Origin: Colletotrichum lupini | Taxonomy: Eukaryota; Ascomycota; Sordariomycetes; Glomerellales; Glomerellaceae | Direction of reading: 5' to 3' | Assembly (NCBI RefSeq): GCF_023278565.1 | Contig: NC_064677.1 | Location: 248,001-312,000, forward strand | Length of the DNA stretch: 64,000 nt | Shown: in pieces, positions 44,201 through 56,212 of the stretch | Position numbering within the stretch: position 1 is the first letter of the stretch | Layout of the letters: each line of letters begins with the position of its first letter | Notes under the pieces: generated by a model | What the model saw: only the letters and a program-made list of their open reading frames with translations | What the model was told of the DNA's origin: nothing | The model's database searches: none | Made by a program: the position numbers and the translations under genes

Positions 44201-46753
44201 GCAGCCATCTCAAAATAACAGCTGCCTTAACCAGAAGTCTTGCAAGCCAAGCTTCATCGGTGTTTGGACTCCGTTAAGATGGTACCCTCAACATATTCGA
44301 TCCTCCACCATCGACTTCATAGTCAGATGCCAGCAGAAGCCTTCGTGATTATTACCTTGTTAACAGAGCTGAATAACATCAGTTTACATCAGGTCCATGT
44401 AGTTACAGACAAATGCGTTGGTTTGTGATATGAATCGACGAATTAGGAAAAGCTGTCACCATTTTGTTCTCGAATAACAATGGTCATGTGCACGTAGTCC
44501 AAGGATTCTGCTAGGGGAGCGTAATTCTTCATGTCACCAACAAATACTGAGGTTTCCAAAATATCTCATCTTATCGCATCGTCATGCAATATTTACATAT
44601 TAATTTACGTTGCAGCCAATATGTACTTTGCATATGTATAAGAACTTCTAACTTCACAGAAGTCTATTTTGATGCGAGCAATAAGCGGACCTGAAGGCTG
44701 GATGCTCTCATTTATGCCTCAGTCAAAGCTCGATGGTCTCTGAACCAATGTATCTCGCAAGACTTCTCGTATACCATTGATGTCTATCAAAAAGTCATAA
44801 CGGAGAATAGGGAACGGCAAATCCAGGCTTTCTATACCTCACTACTTTCTCGTCAAGCCTATTCCCACGAACAACATTCGGCAAGAATTTCCAGCAATGA
44901 TATCGATTCCAGGATAGTGACGCAATTTCTGTAAGCTTGAGTTGACCCTTTCATATGGATTCTACATCTGACATAACATTGTTGAGAGGACACTTATGGC
45001 TCTCAGGAGAAATGAACAAAAAAATGGCTCATGTCGATGAAACCAGGGAGCAATAGAAACACCATGATTACTACGTATACCTTTCATATTCATCCTACCG
45101 ACCTTCCAGCGATTTGAAGAGAATTCTTGGACTTGCACCTTTGGTTGGGTTCATGTATCTGAGTTGATATTGTTGTCTTCCAGACCGGCCTCCGGTTTTC
45201 AGGTGCCAAGCGTCAAGTGCATGCGCCAAAAGGGCCTTGTCTAGATGTGGACCGTCAAGTTCTCACTCCTCACCGGTATTTCGAGGCGATCAATCATGAT
45301 GCAAAGACACTCCCTCCCTCTTGTGTAAGAGGAGTTGACTCGAGCATACTCCATTTGTCCACGACCTGAAGCTATTCTTGTCTTATGCCCTGCATTCGTT
45401 GAGATGCTGACAATGTGGATGTCGAGGCATCCACAATCTATTGCAAACACTGGAGACTAACAATCGATACGAGCGAAATAGGCTTTCCTGGAATCTCAAA
45501 TATGTCACTTCCGCTTTTCAAAATTATCCAAACATTCAATGGCCTGCATCCGGAATCCAAGGTTGGCTCAACGAGGGACAGAGTGTGGGGTAGTCACGAG
45601 GGCAACCAGCCTTTGTAATGGCTCGCTTATGCAAGGACAATAACAGAATTCTCTCGTCTCGTAAGTTTAAGTCTGTTTGGGGAGAACTAATGCCGTCATG
45701 TTCCCTCTCTGCCCCATTTAGTGCCGAGAATAAGAAAGAATGCACCAGCGAGGGATGATATCGTGCATTTTGCCGCTGCTGGCTCCGTCTCCACTTGATA
45801 CACTCAACGGGCCGAGACCATCAAAACCAATGTATGACTCGCTGACCGGCGGTTGGTTCCAATGGATCGGAAGATCGAGAGCCGCATGGTGATAGACAGG
45901 GCCATATCGGTTTTGGGGACATGACTGGAGTCGCCGGGGCGGGGCCGGTGCGACGAAAGGAGGTCGGGTGCCCGAGACTGAGAATGGATACAGGCAATTT
46001 AGCAGATTCCAGGTGGTAAGATCTGGCCCAGGGATTCCGAAAATGTTCATTGTCGTCAACGAGAAAGCTCGGGAGGGCGCCGGGCGGAACGCCACAGACA
46101 AGACCCAATTTCCAAGCTTAGCGGACGGGAATGCACGCTTATTGAAATTTAGCGATGTTGGGTTTTTTTTTTTTTTGCTTTCCTTCGTCGGACCTATTGA
46201 TTGGTCCCTTGTTGAGACGGTCTCCCTCGTTGGATTGCGGAGAAGGTGAGACATTGCCAATTGATGAGTTCCTGACCGAGGTGATCCATTCCTAACCTCC
46301 TGACTAAACTCAACACGAACGACGAGGAACGAGACATGAGAGCGGAAGAATGGGAGAAACGAGACACGGAGACTGAGTTTGGTGGCGCTTGCTGTAGGAA
46401 ACTCTGTGTTCGTCCAAGGCATGCAAACTCATCTTGTCACTCAGGAGACAATGCCCCATGGCAAGGGAGAGAGGCATGGCCCATGGGCAGACTGGAGTTG
46501 CCAGAGACGCCAGAGACATCGTTTACGATGAGATGAATATTTGCCTGACATGAAGGACGCAAAGGGAGTTTCCAGAAGGTATAAGAAAGACAAGATTCTC
46601 CAGCTTTTGTCAATCTTTCCTTTCCCTCCTCATCCTCATCATCATTACACTCCGCATCCTTAGCTCCTCTCTTCCTCTCTCTCTACCTCGTTTCACTCGT
46701 TTACGACCCGAGGTCTAGTCATTCTTTTACTTGCTTTCGTCACTCGCTTAGTC
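41219..46753. other. 5.5-kb gene-poor region and WSC gene promoter
   Basis: From 41,219 to about 46,500 no frame longer than about 120 codons has family resemblance, splice support or codon bias like the neighbours; composition looks somewhat more AT-rich than the flanks. A 57-codon frame starting MPGFIDERISG at 43,558 is too weak to call. The last 150 bases (46,600-46,753) are strongly pyrimidine-rich (repeated CCTC/TCTCTC), the usual leader of highly expressed fungal genes, and belong to the WSC gene. There is a T14 run at 46,163-46,176. Confidence 0.55.
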
Positions 46754-48742
46754 ATGCGTCGCACGGCTCTCGTCGCCCTCATGGGCCAGTTGGTTATGGG
46801 ACAGAGTTCTTCTCCCTTGTTCCCCAACACCACCACGACCTCCACCACTCGCAGCTCGTCGGTCACCACCTCGTCCTTCTCCACAACCCTCTCGGGTTCC
46901 ACGTCGGTGACCACCATCCAGACCACCTCAACCGGCCAGACTACAATCAGCAGTCTGACCACCTCCACTGGCTCGGACACCACTGCGACGACCGAGGTCC
47001 CCATCACGACTTCCGACATCGTCACGACCATTGACACCACCAGCAGTTCCGAGGTTCCTCCCATCACCACCGATGGCACCGAGACCTCCACGGTTGACAC
47101 CACCTCCGCCACCACCACTGGCACCGAGACCAGCTCGACTTCGTCGTCTGCCACCCCGTCCGCCACGGTCATTCCCAACCCCAGCAACGTTGGCAACTTC
47201 TCTCTTCTTGGCTGCTTCGGCTCCACCACTGGTTTCCCTACCTTCGACCTGGTCCTGTCTGCCTCCTCCATGACCCTTGAGCTTTGCGTCGCTTCTTGCC
47301 CCGCTGGAAAGCGCTACGCCGGTCTGTTCGGCTCCGACTGCTTCTGCGGTGATATCGTCAGCGATGCCACTGCCACCCGTGTCTCTGAGGATAGATGCGA
47401 CATCACTTGCCCTGGCAACTCTGCCGAGCGCTGTGGTGGCCGCAACACCAGCGGATCCCTGAAGCGCCAGCTCATCTCTGCCGAGATCCTGTTGACCATC
47501 TACATCCGTGTTGATGGCGGTATCGATGTCACAACCACTGCCACCGTCACCACCACCTTCACTGCCACCACCACTGCCACCATTGACGGTACCGCTACCA
47601 CCGGCGTCACCACTGTCACCACCACCTACTGCCCTCTGTGCCAGGACTGCCAGGGTCCCTTCTGCTACAAGCCCACTCCCAACCCGTGCTCCAACGGCAA
47701 GTGCTTCGGCGTTCCCTGCTACGGTGATGACTGCTACAAGAAGATCGTTGCCTACGGTGACTACTGCGGTTACGACTACCCCTGCTACGGTCCCGACTGC
47801 CAGCGCCGTCTCGTCTGGGTTGATGGCACCTGGCACCCTGAGGTCTGCTCCGGATACGACTGCGGCCGCAAGATCAAGTGTGTCTCCGGCAAGTGCGACT
47901 ATGTCATCAAGGGATCCGACTTCGATTCCGAGAAGATTGTCTGCTACGGCAACGTCTGCAAGGTCGAGTCCTGCTCCGGTGATGAGTGCAACAAGAAGTA
48001 CGTCTGCAAGGACAACTCCTGCGTCTTCGAGTCCTGCCCGTACGCCGATGCCAACAAGAAGTACGAGTACAAGAACGACAAGTACATCGAGGTCAAGGGC
48101 TGCAACGGCTCCTGCCCTGTTCCCCAGCCTCCTTGCTCCGGCGACTCCTGCAAGATTGTCATCCCCGTTCCTCCCGTCACCACTGTTGGCTGCGACGGCA
48201 CTACCTGCAGCACCATTGTCATCCCCCAGCCTCCCGTCACCAAGACTCCCTACGTCCCGGCTACCGAGACCAAGCCCGCCGCCAACCCCCCTGCCACTGG
48301 CGCTCCCCCCGCTGGTGCTCCCCCGGCCGGCACTCCTCCCGCCGGTGCTCCTCCCGCTGGTGCTCCTCCCGCTGGTGCTCCTCCCGCTGGTGCTCCTCCC
48401 GCTGGTGCTCCTCCCGCTGGTGCTCCTCCCGCTGGTGCTCCTCCTGCCGGTGCTCCTCCTGCTGGCACTCCTCCTGCCGGTGCTCCCCCTGCTGGAGCTC
48501 CCCCTGCCGGTGCCCCTCCCGCCGGTGCTCCCCCTGCTGGAGCTCCCCCTGCCGGTGCCCCTCCCGCCGGTGCTCCTCCTGCTGGCGCCCCCCCGGCCAA
48601 CTCTGCTGCTCCCCCCGCGGGCGGCAACCCCACCGGCACTGCCACTGCCAAGCCCCCTGTCGTCACGGCCGGCACCAGCAAGTTCGCTGCCAGCTTCGGC
48701 GCTCTTGCCTTCAGCGTTCTTGCTGCCGCTGTCCTTCTGTAA
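46754..48742 (+). CDS. WSC-domain GPI-anchored cell-wall protein with Cys-rich and PPAGA repeats
   Basis: Secreted wall protein, 662 residues, no introns. Signal peptide 1-16; Ser/Thr-rich stalk 17-143, likely O-mannosylated; WSC domain about 147-230 (LLGCF, CVASC, YAGLFGSDCFCGD, CDITCPGNSAERCGG). The Cys-rich region 293-486 repeats a C-x-G-x-x-C unit, often followed by a basic pair (CYGDDCYKK, CYGPDCQRR, CSGYDCGRK, CSGDECNKK). A Pro-Pro-Ala-Gly-Ala array spans 514-615, then a short tail with a hydrophobic C-terminus (FGALAFSVLAAAVLL) preceded by small residues, the layout of a GPI signal. There is no internal transmembrane helix after the WSC domain, unlike Wsc1-type sensors, so a wall or adhesin role is more likely. 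The C-ending codon bias and pyrimidine-rich leader suggest high expression. Confidence 0.9.
   Translation: MRRTALVALMGQLVMGQSSSPLFPNTTTTSTTRSSSVTTSSFSTTLSGSTSVTTIQTTSTGQTTISSLTTSTGSDTTATTEVPITTSDIVTTIDTTSSSEVPPITTDGTETSTVDTTSATTTGTETSSTSSSATPSATVIPNPSNVGNFSLLGCFGSTTGFPTFDLVLSASSMTLELCVASCPAGKRYAGLFGSDCFCGDIVSDATATRVSEDRCDITCPGNSAERCGGRNTSGSLKRQLISAEILLTIYIRVDGGIDVTTTATVTTTFTATTTATIDGTATTGVTTVTTTYCPLCQDCQGPFCYKPTPNPCSNGKCFGVPCYGDDCYKKIVAYGDYCGYDYPCYGPDCQRRLVWVDGTWHPEVCSGYDCGRKIKCVSGKCDYVIKGSDFDSEKIVCYGNVCKVESCSGDECNKKYVCKDNSCVFESCPYADANKKYEYKNDKYIEVKGCNGSCPVPQPPCSGDSCKIVIPVPPVTTVGCDGTTCSTIVIPQPPVTKTPYVPATETKPAANPPATGAPPAGAPPAGTPPAGAPPAGAPPAGAPPAGAPPAGAPPAGAPPAGAPPAGAPPAGTPPAGAPPAGAPPAGAPPAGAPPAGAPPAGAPPAGAPPAGAPPANSAAPPAGGNPTGTATAKPPVVTAGTSKFAASFGALAFSVLAAAVLL
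48293..48598 (+). repeat. 15-bp coding minisatellite, about 20 units (PPAGA)
   Basis: In-frame tandem units close to GCTCCTCCCGCTGGT encoding APPAG; two units have Thr for Ala. Five central units are identical at DNA level, suggesting recent slippage or conversion. Unit number probably varies between strains. Confidence 0.95.
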
Positions 48743-49873
48743 GGGACTCGTCTGAGCATGGATGGATGTTCTCTTCTCTTGACTCTACTATGGGTCTGTT
48801 AATGGTTATCAGTGGTGGTTTGTGGTAGGAGTAGTGGTTTTCTTCGATAGTGGCCTAGCGGTTTTTGGGAGCATCTTCGGATCTCTCTGCTCGGCTATGG
48901 ATGGACCTTTGACAAACGATTTGACGATATAGATAATAAAGCGTGTGTTTCGCCACATAAAATACTTTGCTTGTTCTGTGAAATCGGCCTCGCCTGTGAC
49001 TCTATGGAAGGCAGTTACGCAGCTAACAACGCCTCATCCTAGACCGGAGTGTTTACAGGCAACATGGTATACTTCAACACTGAGAAGTCTATCTTTGTTT
49101 GCAGTTACTGGTTTGTGGAATCAAAGCACATCCTGGTTGCGTACCGAATTAGTCAGTATGTAAGTCGCCCGTCTTTTCATTCGGCGGTCGGCCCCGATTC
49201 CGGGCCCACTTCCATGTGCAACATCCGGGATCCACACGGGTCCGGGTACTCGGCCGATCGAGGCTTGGTTCGGCAATATGATGGCAAGAAGACCAAGACT
49301 TCAAGTTCTTCGACGGCAAACATCCGGCTGCTGCCACTTACGTATTCTGGTATCTGCATGTTCGATCGTGCTCATGTAGGTGAGATGCTGCTCTTAGAAT
49401 TTGTGTCTGCAGCGGTCGGCGCTCCAAGCGTGCACATGGCCATTTATACATTTTATGTACAGACAGCAGCAGGATATATATTCTTCTCACCACCGCAAAA
49501 AGTCTCAAGGCAAGAAGATGTAGGCATCGGCGTCATTCTTCCGACCAAACGTCGCATCCGCCCCCTTTGCACGTTTCAGCACGTGGGAGGTCCAGGCGGG
49601 CGCTGTAACGGCGTTCCAAGGTTGAGATCAGGCACAGATGGTCCGTACTCTCTCGATTCCCTTGGAGACGCTCATGTGAGAATAGATGGGTAAATCGAAT
49701 GGAAGAAGCAGCTTGCAGCAGATGCCGGACGCTATTGGAAGGGGCTTCGTTTGACTAAAGTGTACTAGCAAGACTTGGCAGGCTGACAGGTGAACTGTTA
49801 GCTACTTAGTTGATGGATTAACTTAAGCCTTGAGTTGTCATCATAGTTCAAGCTGAGGGAGGCTGGGCAATTG

Positions 49874-49915
49874 GAAGAGCTGACTGCGAAGAGCTGACTG
49901 CGAAGAGCTGACTGC
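49874..49915 (+). repeat. 14-bp unit gaagagctgactgc, three perfect copies
   Basis: Adjacent copies at 49874-49887, 49888-49901 and 49902-49915. Confidence 0.95.
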
Positions 49916-50111
49916 GTCTCTGGTTGGTTGCAGTCCCAAACATTCCCCTTCTCCGTTTCCAACAAAAGCTTGTCTCGGTGCGCGTTCCCCCTCAGCTGGC
50001 CACGGCCTGCGACCAAACGACTGTCAGGCCAAGGAACCACAATGTGGGAGGAGGCCACAGAACGAACCGGTACTGCAGTGATCGCACCGCATCTCGGACG
50101 GTCATGCCTGA

Positions 50112-50300
<189 letters not shown>

Positions 50301-50486
50301 TGAGCCGAGCCGTGAGCACTGCAGCTGTTGAGCTCCGTAACCGATGAACATGTTCTGTGCCTGAGAGCGTGCGAGCAAGCTGTTCCGAAGACGACCATTG
50401 ACCACCACATCACATCGGCTACACACCGACACCACCTTACGACGTGACTGAACATTGACCTTTCCAGACGCGGCCGTGGCTCATGG

Positions 50487-52614
50487 ATGAACTTTAACTT
50501 GACCAACATGTCCTCCTCCTCCCCCGCGTCTCCCACCCGCACTACTACCGCGTCTCCTCCCCATCATCCTTTTACCACTCGATTCTCGCTTTCTAGCTCT
50601 TCTTCCCCCTCGAATTACCCAGAGGAACCCCACTTCTCTCATCCAGCCTCACAACAGCCATCGGCGGCAGCGTCAGCACAGCGCATAAGCAGCGACTACG
50701 GCATTCGCCATCTGGGTTCTCAACAAGTCACTGAAAAGCAGGATCTAACTTCACCACCGGCGAAGCTGTTGCGCTTTATCGCTGTTCTCACAGCACCAAA
50801 AGAGGGCCATCATTGGCGGTTCGGGAATACGAGGGAACACCGACGGGAGGACGCTTCAACCGGGACGAGGGCTCCTCGCCCGACTCACACCGCCATGGCG
50901 CCCGACGCAAACAGCAACTTGAACGGAGTCACATCCCAGCTTCGGACCAAAGACCAGAATCAGGATGGCGACCAGCAGCAGCAACTGAAGAAGAAATGGA
51001 AGAAGATTTGGCTGAAGGGTCTTTCTGTTCGTATCCGGTCCCGCAAGGATTCGCCGCGAGCAGCAGGAGCAACAGCAACATCATCAGCAGTACCACCGCC
51101 ACCTGTAAATGTAGGAGGGGAGACGGACCAAAGCGTTGAGAGAGGCACCCAAACCGCAACACGCAATCACAACCAACACAATGTTCGCAGCAGCCAGAGT
51201 CGCACGCTACGGCACTCAGGAACGCTTGCGCACCCGAGCGAGTCAGACGCCGTGACGGACTCCGGCCTCTCCTCCTCAACCGCTGCCACCTCCGCCTCGC
51301 ACTCGCCCGCTAACCACCGCTCAGACCACCGCCGTACCCTCGAGTTGGTCGTCATCCTCGTCCACTTCACTCAGTGCGAGTGTCGGTGCTTCCATCGGAA
51401 ACTTCCCATCGTCCTCCGCGCCGTGTCCCACGTGCGGACAGCGCCGCCATGTTGACCTCCATCGGCCCCCGACGCCGGTCAAACCCGAGGACCGGTTCCA
51501 GTTCCGGTCCGGGGTCCCGTATGGGCCTTGGACAATCACACACCCTCCTCCTGGTCCGCCGCCAACAGCTGCGCCATCGCAGATTTCCTTTGAGCTCCCC
51601 GTTGTCCAGCAAGTGGCCTCCTGCTGCTCTGCCGAGACCCCTGGACCCCTCACTGCATTCCATCCCTTCGCCCGCCTACCACCGGAGCTTCGGTCCAAGA
51701 TCCTGCGCTTCTATCTCGAACGGCCGCGCATCGTTGAGATTCGATGCATGAACGACTTGAAAAAGATTCATTTCGCGCCAAACGCGCTCGGGAATCTCGC
51801 CTCCAACATTGCATGGAGCGCAGACAATACGCTCCCGGCCCTGATGTGGGTAAACAGGGAATGCCGCGCCGAGACACGCGCATTTTACCGCGTTCAGCTA
51901 CCGATGCACCCAACCAACAAGATCGCCTGGCCCGTCATCATCAATCCGGACTTTGACACTGTCATTTTTACGTTCCCCTGGAGCAGCGAGATACCCCTCG
52001 ACATCTTCCTGAGCGACTGCCTCGCGTTCGACCCGCTCGGCGTAGGGATCCGACATTTCGGCACCCGCGACAGGGGCGGGCCGGAGACGTGGGACCTGAC
52101 GCCTGTTCCGGGGTGTGCGCCGCTTGCAGAGAGCTTGGCGAACCTGGAATCTTATACGGAAGCAATCCAGCTAATGGACGATCGTGCGGCGGCCCGGTTC
52201 CCGGTGTGGATGATTCACGAGGGCTACCTCACTAGCGGCATCCCGGCCAAGAACGCATTCTACCGCGATGTGCCGCGGCTGCTCTTGAGCAACGACTACG
52301 AGCCCCCCGATGCGATGAATCAGCGCACGGCACTAGAGGCGTTGCGGACGCAGCTTGGGGATTATCTGCCCAAGAACGTGGCTGAGAACCTGGTCATGCA
52401 GAGGATGTTTTACCGCAAGTATTTCCGCCATTTGAGGATGAAGTGCACAAAGACGGATCTTGCTGGGCTGGGGATGGTGAGGCAAATACCCGATTGCGAG
52501 ACGGAGGAGTTCTTTTTGAGTAATGGCCGTGAGGTTGCGGGACCGCGGAAGAAGAGGAGATCGGTACTGGATGTGAGACCTAGTAGCAGCTGGCATTTAT
52601 GGGATGACGACTGA
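50487..52614 (+). CDS. 2EXR-domain protein with long disordered N-terminus
   Basis: Function unknown. My model joins 50487-51251 to 51325-52614 through a 73-bp intron (GTGACG donor, gctaac branch, ctcag acceptor), phase 0, giving 684 residues. An alternative donor GTAAAT at 51105 is also in phase. The 2EXR domain starts about residue 367 with FHPFARLPPELRSKI and LERPRIVEIR, followed by MWVNRECRAETRAFYR and a II-NPDFDTV strand, the standard layout. The N-terminal 360 residues are Ser/Pro/Gln-rich with a basic patch (LKKKWKKIWLKG) and a CPTC pair. Translation may begin instead at 50895 (gccATGGCG, MAPDANSN), which has the better context. It is related to the gene at 58305. Confidence 0.75.
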
Positions 52615-53162
52615 GTTGACGAGTGGTGAGCGAGAGAGTATGAGTTGACTCTGGACAGAGTATTCGAGTAGAACAAGAGCTGTGTCAAAAGTACCCAAAA
52701 ACAGCAAGGTGCGGGCAAAGGGAGAATTACCAAAATACCAGAAGAGATGAGTTTAGAGTTTTGAAAAACATATTCTGCGATACATATGCCTGTGTTCCTT
52801 CACCAAGCGAAAGAAGTTCTGAATCGGCCAATTGGGTATGAAATTCAAAGCCTGCCTCCTGAAGCAAGCTTGGGTATAATGAGAGTCAAGGCCGCCCCGT
52901 TTTCCGCAGCACTAGAGTCGTCAGGAATAACTCCGCCGTAGTCATATCCGTTATGTCAGAATACATGTGCCCTGCATGCAGTCTCAGCGCATCCAAATTC
53001 ATACTCCTACCCGTGATCCCGTCCCATGTTACATGATTTTGCCCATCCGCAAGACCATGCGCCGGTGGGTTATGTAAATTACCATTGAGATAAAAAACAA
53101 AATAAGGGAGACTGAGCGCAGCTCAGGGTCTCTCAAGCTCGAACGAACGAAAGCCCGGGCAG
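52615..53162. other. convergent 3' flanks
   Basis: About 550 bp between the first 2EXR gene and the membrane-protein gene. Nothing recognised. Confidence 0.5.
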
Positions 53163-56100
53163 CTATGCAAATGCGCCCTTCTCGTCCACCATCGTTGGCT
53201 GCAGAATCTTGCTCTGCATGACACCACCTCTCTCCACGCCTCTTTCGGCGGCGTTCGTCTTATCGCCACCTTTCAGGGTCTTCTTGTATCTCAAAAAGTC
53301 CCGACCAGTAAGCGCAATATCGAGTCCGGAGACGGTGGACCCTAGGACGAAGACTGTTGAGAGGCTAAACCCAATGACTAGCGCTAGGTCGAAAGGAACA
53401 ACTTGCGTAAAGCATAGAGCCACTGAGCTGAGATCGGCAAATCCAGTGATGACAGAGGCAAATGAGAGAATCAAGAAGAGCTGATTGACCATGACGCGGA
53501 TATTGGGGAGACTGAGGAGGGGCGCCGGTGGCGTGGGGCCGGAGCGGGAGGTGTGTGGAAGTCCCGGAGGTGCGCGGGCCTTGATAGCGAGGTGCATCAA
53601 GAAGGCTGCCAAACCGACCATGGTCGTAAAGAGGCTTATGATCTGTTGGGATGCGGGTTAGGTAACGATGCTTACCGCACCAAGATTGTTGGAGGGGAAG
53701 ACTTACACCGTGGGCAGTGCGAAAGTGAGATGACTTCGCAGTCACGAGTATGCCAAATATGAGAACGACAACCGCTGAAGGCCCCATAATGAAGAGCCAC
53801 ATGATGTTATTCCATTTTTCGATCTTTGGCAGAATTGGAGGGGCGTCGATGCGGAGCAGGAGGTTGCGCATGTGCTCCAGCCCGATGGCCAAGGGCAGGA
53901 CGTTGATGTAGGCGATGATGGCGAAGAGGACTAGTGAGGTGCGAATGTTAATTAAGTAAAAAGAATTCAGGGGTATATTCAGACTTACTATGAAGGACCA
54001 AGAAGGCGATCCAGCCTGGTAGCTTGAATCCGTTGACTTCGATGCCACTCGCAGCGTTGATAATCGAGTTTCCAAGAGAGTCCCGGATCACCTGTCCGTC
54101 AATGGCGTACGAATGCCCCTCGTTGGAAATCTTGATGATCCCAGTCGGAATCACTTGCTTCGCAGTCTTCGTCACGTTACCATTATTGAAGGAATCCAAT
54201 GCGATGGTCTTGCTGCGGATCAATCCAAAGCCCATGAGGCCCAAACCACCCACGCCTTGACAGGTAAGGGCGTTGACACCGGCTTGAGCAGCCATCGAGA
54301 TGGTCTGCGCGTTGATCACGACGGATAGGTTGAATCCTTCGGTGGTGTTGACGGAGACGACCGGCGGGGGATCCTGTCTCGAGACCAGTTCGACGTCTCG
54401 GCGTTGGGCGGGCGTGCTAGCAACCGGTGCCGCCGGCGCATTCGCAGCAGACTGAGTGTTCCCCCGCGGCTTGCTAGCCAGTCCATACGCGACGAGGACG
54501 CCCTGTCCACCGATCCCAACTCCAAAACCACTGGCAGCTCCGCCGAGCGAGTCGTCGAACTGGAGCTTAGCATCGGGCATCGCGCCTGTGGGCATGGTGG
54601 CGTTACCCTCGAAGAGAGACTGCACCCCGCCCATGCCCTGGATCGCATCGCCCGCACCCTGGAGGAACCCGCGAGCGAAGCCCTGCGCGACTTTGCTGAC
54701 TTGAATGTCCATGCCGTTGAATTTGATGGTCGCCGGAATTCCTCCACCGTTCTGGTTCATGTTCATCGACCCACCCACCTTGTTGAGCAACTCGGTCGCG
54801 GTACCGTTCTGGAGGAAGCTGCTCGTCAGACCCTTGGCGAAGGTCTGCGAGATACCGCCAAAGTCGATCTGGTCGTCGGGCATCAGCTGCATCGGTACCG
54901 CGGTGTCGGGCTGTAGGCCCAGTCCTACCGTCGCTCCTTGGCCAAGACCCTTGCCGAAGCCCGAAGCCGCGGCCGGGAGGATACGCATGATTTGTTTGGT
55001 AGTGTTGGGGTTGTTGGCCGAGTTGAAGAGCTGGTTGATATCGAGGTTGGCTGTCACGGTCTTTGTGAGACCGAATCCAAATGTACCGATTACGTTGGGG
55101 ATGGACGAATCGTTTACGGGTTCGAGGTTCGCGGCGTTTGCGTTTAGCTTCAGGCCTGCGACTGTGCCGTTCCCGAGACCTGTTGCGAGAGACAGAGCGA
55201 TAGGTTGCAGCTGGTTAGTGAGATTGCCGCCTAGGCTATTGAAGTCGATGGCGCCGATGAGGGTGGAAGTTAGCCCGACGCCCAGGTTCTGGATGGCTGG
55301 GTTGAGACCGGTGGCTTCCATCTTGTTGTCTGCGGCAACCTTTGCTGCCACTTCCATCGTCTTTGCTTGTGTGGACAGGTTGAGCCCCTGAGCCGCTCCG
55401 GCTCCGATACCAATACCGAGGAACATGCCTGGACCGTTGAGGTTGGCGACAAGTTGGTTTCCGACGTTGCTCAGCCCGTCTTTCAGGGGTTGGAGGAGGC
55501 CACTGAGTATACCGGCTGACATTCCCCCTCCATCGGCACCGCCGCCGCCTGGAGTTGGGAGGCCAGGGAGGCCTAGGGGGCCGGTACCGCCTCCGGGAGC
55601 GCCGCCTGGAGAACCACCCGGTGCCCGAGGGAGCGGAAGGTTGAATGGGTTGGGAAGTCCACCGCCTCCTCCTCCACCACCACCATCGGCGCTACCTCCA
55701 GAGACGGCAGCTCCAAAGAGTTCTCCGAGACTTGGAAGCTGTCGTTTGTGTAGTTGAGGCGAGCTTTGTTCGTCGTCTCTCAGACCTTCGAGGCTCCTCC
55801 TGATCTGCTCCTTGTATTCTTGCAATGCTTCTCTTGTCTCCTGGAGCTGAGGAGATTCATAGCGGGCGGCTAGTTGATCTGTGAGGTCAAAGGTGTAATC
55901 GACCATGAACATTAATGTCCTTCGTAGCCTTAGGTCGTTGCCGATGGCTTCGACAGTGTCTGGGGTTACAATTGCGTCGATGGCTCGGCCCCAGGAACCT
56001 AGGTCTCCTCTTGCCATTGATCGGCTGCTGAGGCTGTGGTCTTGATAAAAGTAGTCTTTGATATCCCTGCCGACGCTGAAGATGGAGAATATCATCAAGA

Positions 56101-56212
56101 AACCGATACAAAAGGTTGTTAGTCTCTGGTGCCTTGGGGCTGGTGGAGGTGGAGGAGCCTGGGATCTCTCCGTAACATCCTCAGGTGATGATATTTTGTC
56201 GTACATGTTCAT
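53163..56212 (-). CDS. large glycine-rich repeat membrane protein, unknown function
   Basis: Three exons (53989-56212, 53707-53930, 53163-53642) with introns of 58 and 64 bp give 975 residues, start MNMYDKISSPED. Proline-rich cytoplasmic leader, one helix at about 31-47 (LTTFCIGFLMIFSIFSV), an amphipathic coiled stretch (about 80-150), a Gly/Pro-rich spacer (173-231), then an array (about 260-580) of roughly eight degenerate units with a core like GFGKGLGQGATVGLGL, containing several N-x-S/T sites. A further unit-like segment is at about 650-675. The end (about 732-920) has five or so helices. There, WIAFLVLHILFAIIA, GLEHM, SSHFRTAHG and AAFLMH place histidines in or beside helices, recalling cytochrome b561, but this is only suggestive. 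I do not know the family; it appears to be one of the conserved uncharacterised fungal proteins. Confidence 0.8.

Noticed and set aside
48293..48598. CRISPR-like array
   Set aside because: Fifteen-base head-to-tail units without spacers, in frame, coding for PPAGA; this is a eukaryotic coding minisatellite.
46928..48828. Very long open frames on other frames and the opposite strand across the WSC gene (up to 415 codons)
   Set aside because: They are by-products of C/G-ending codon bias and repeat structure; translations are low-complexity and lack domains, while the called frame has signal peptide, WSC domain and GPI signal.
50487..51455. A separate 322-residue gene ending at 51455
   Set aside because: Its downstream part runs past a good intron (branch gctaac, acceptor ctcag at 51324) that joins it in phase to the 2EXR frame, which otherwise lacks a start codon.
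53365..54075. Independent 236-residue ORF on the minus strand
   Set aside because: It is a read-through of exon 2 and intron 2 of the large membrane-protein gene.
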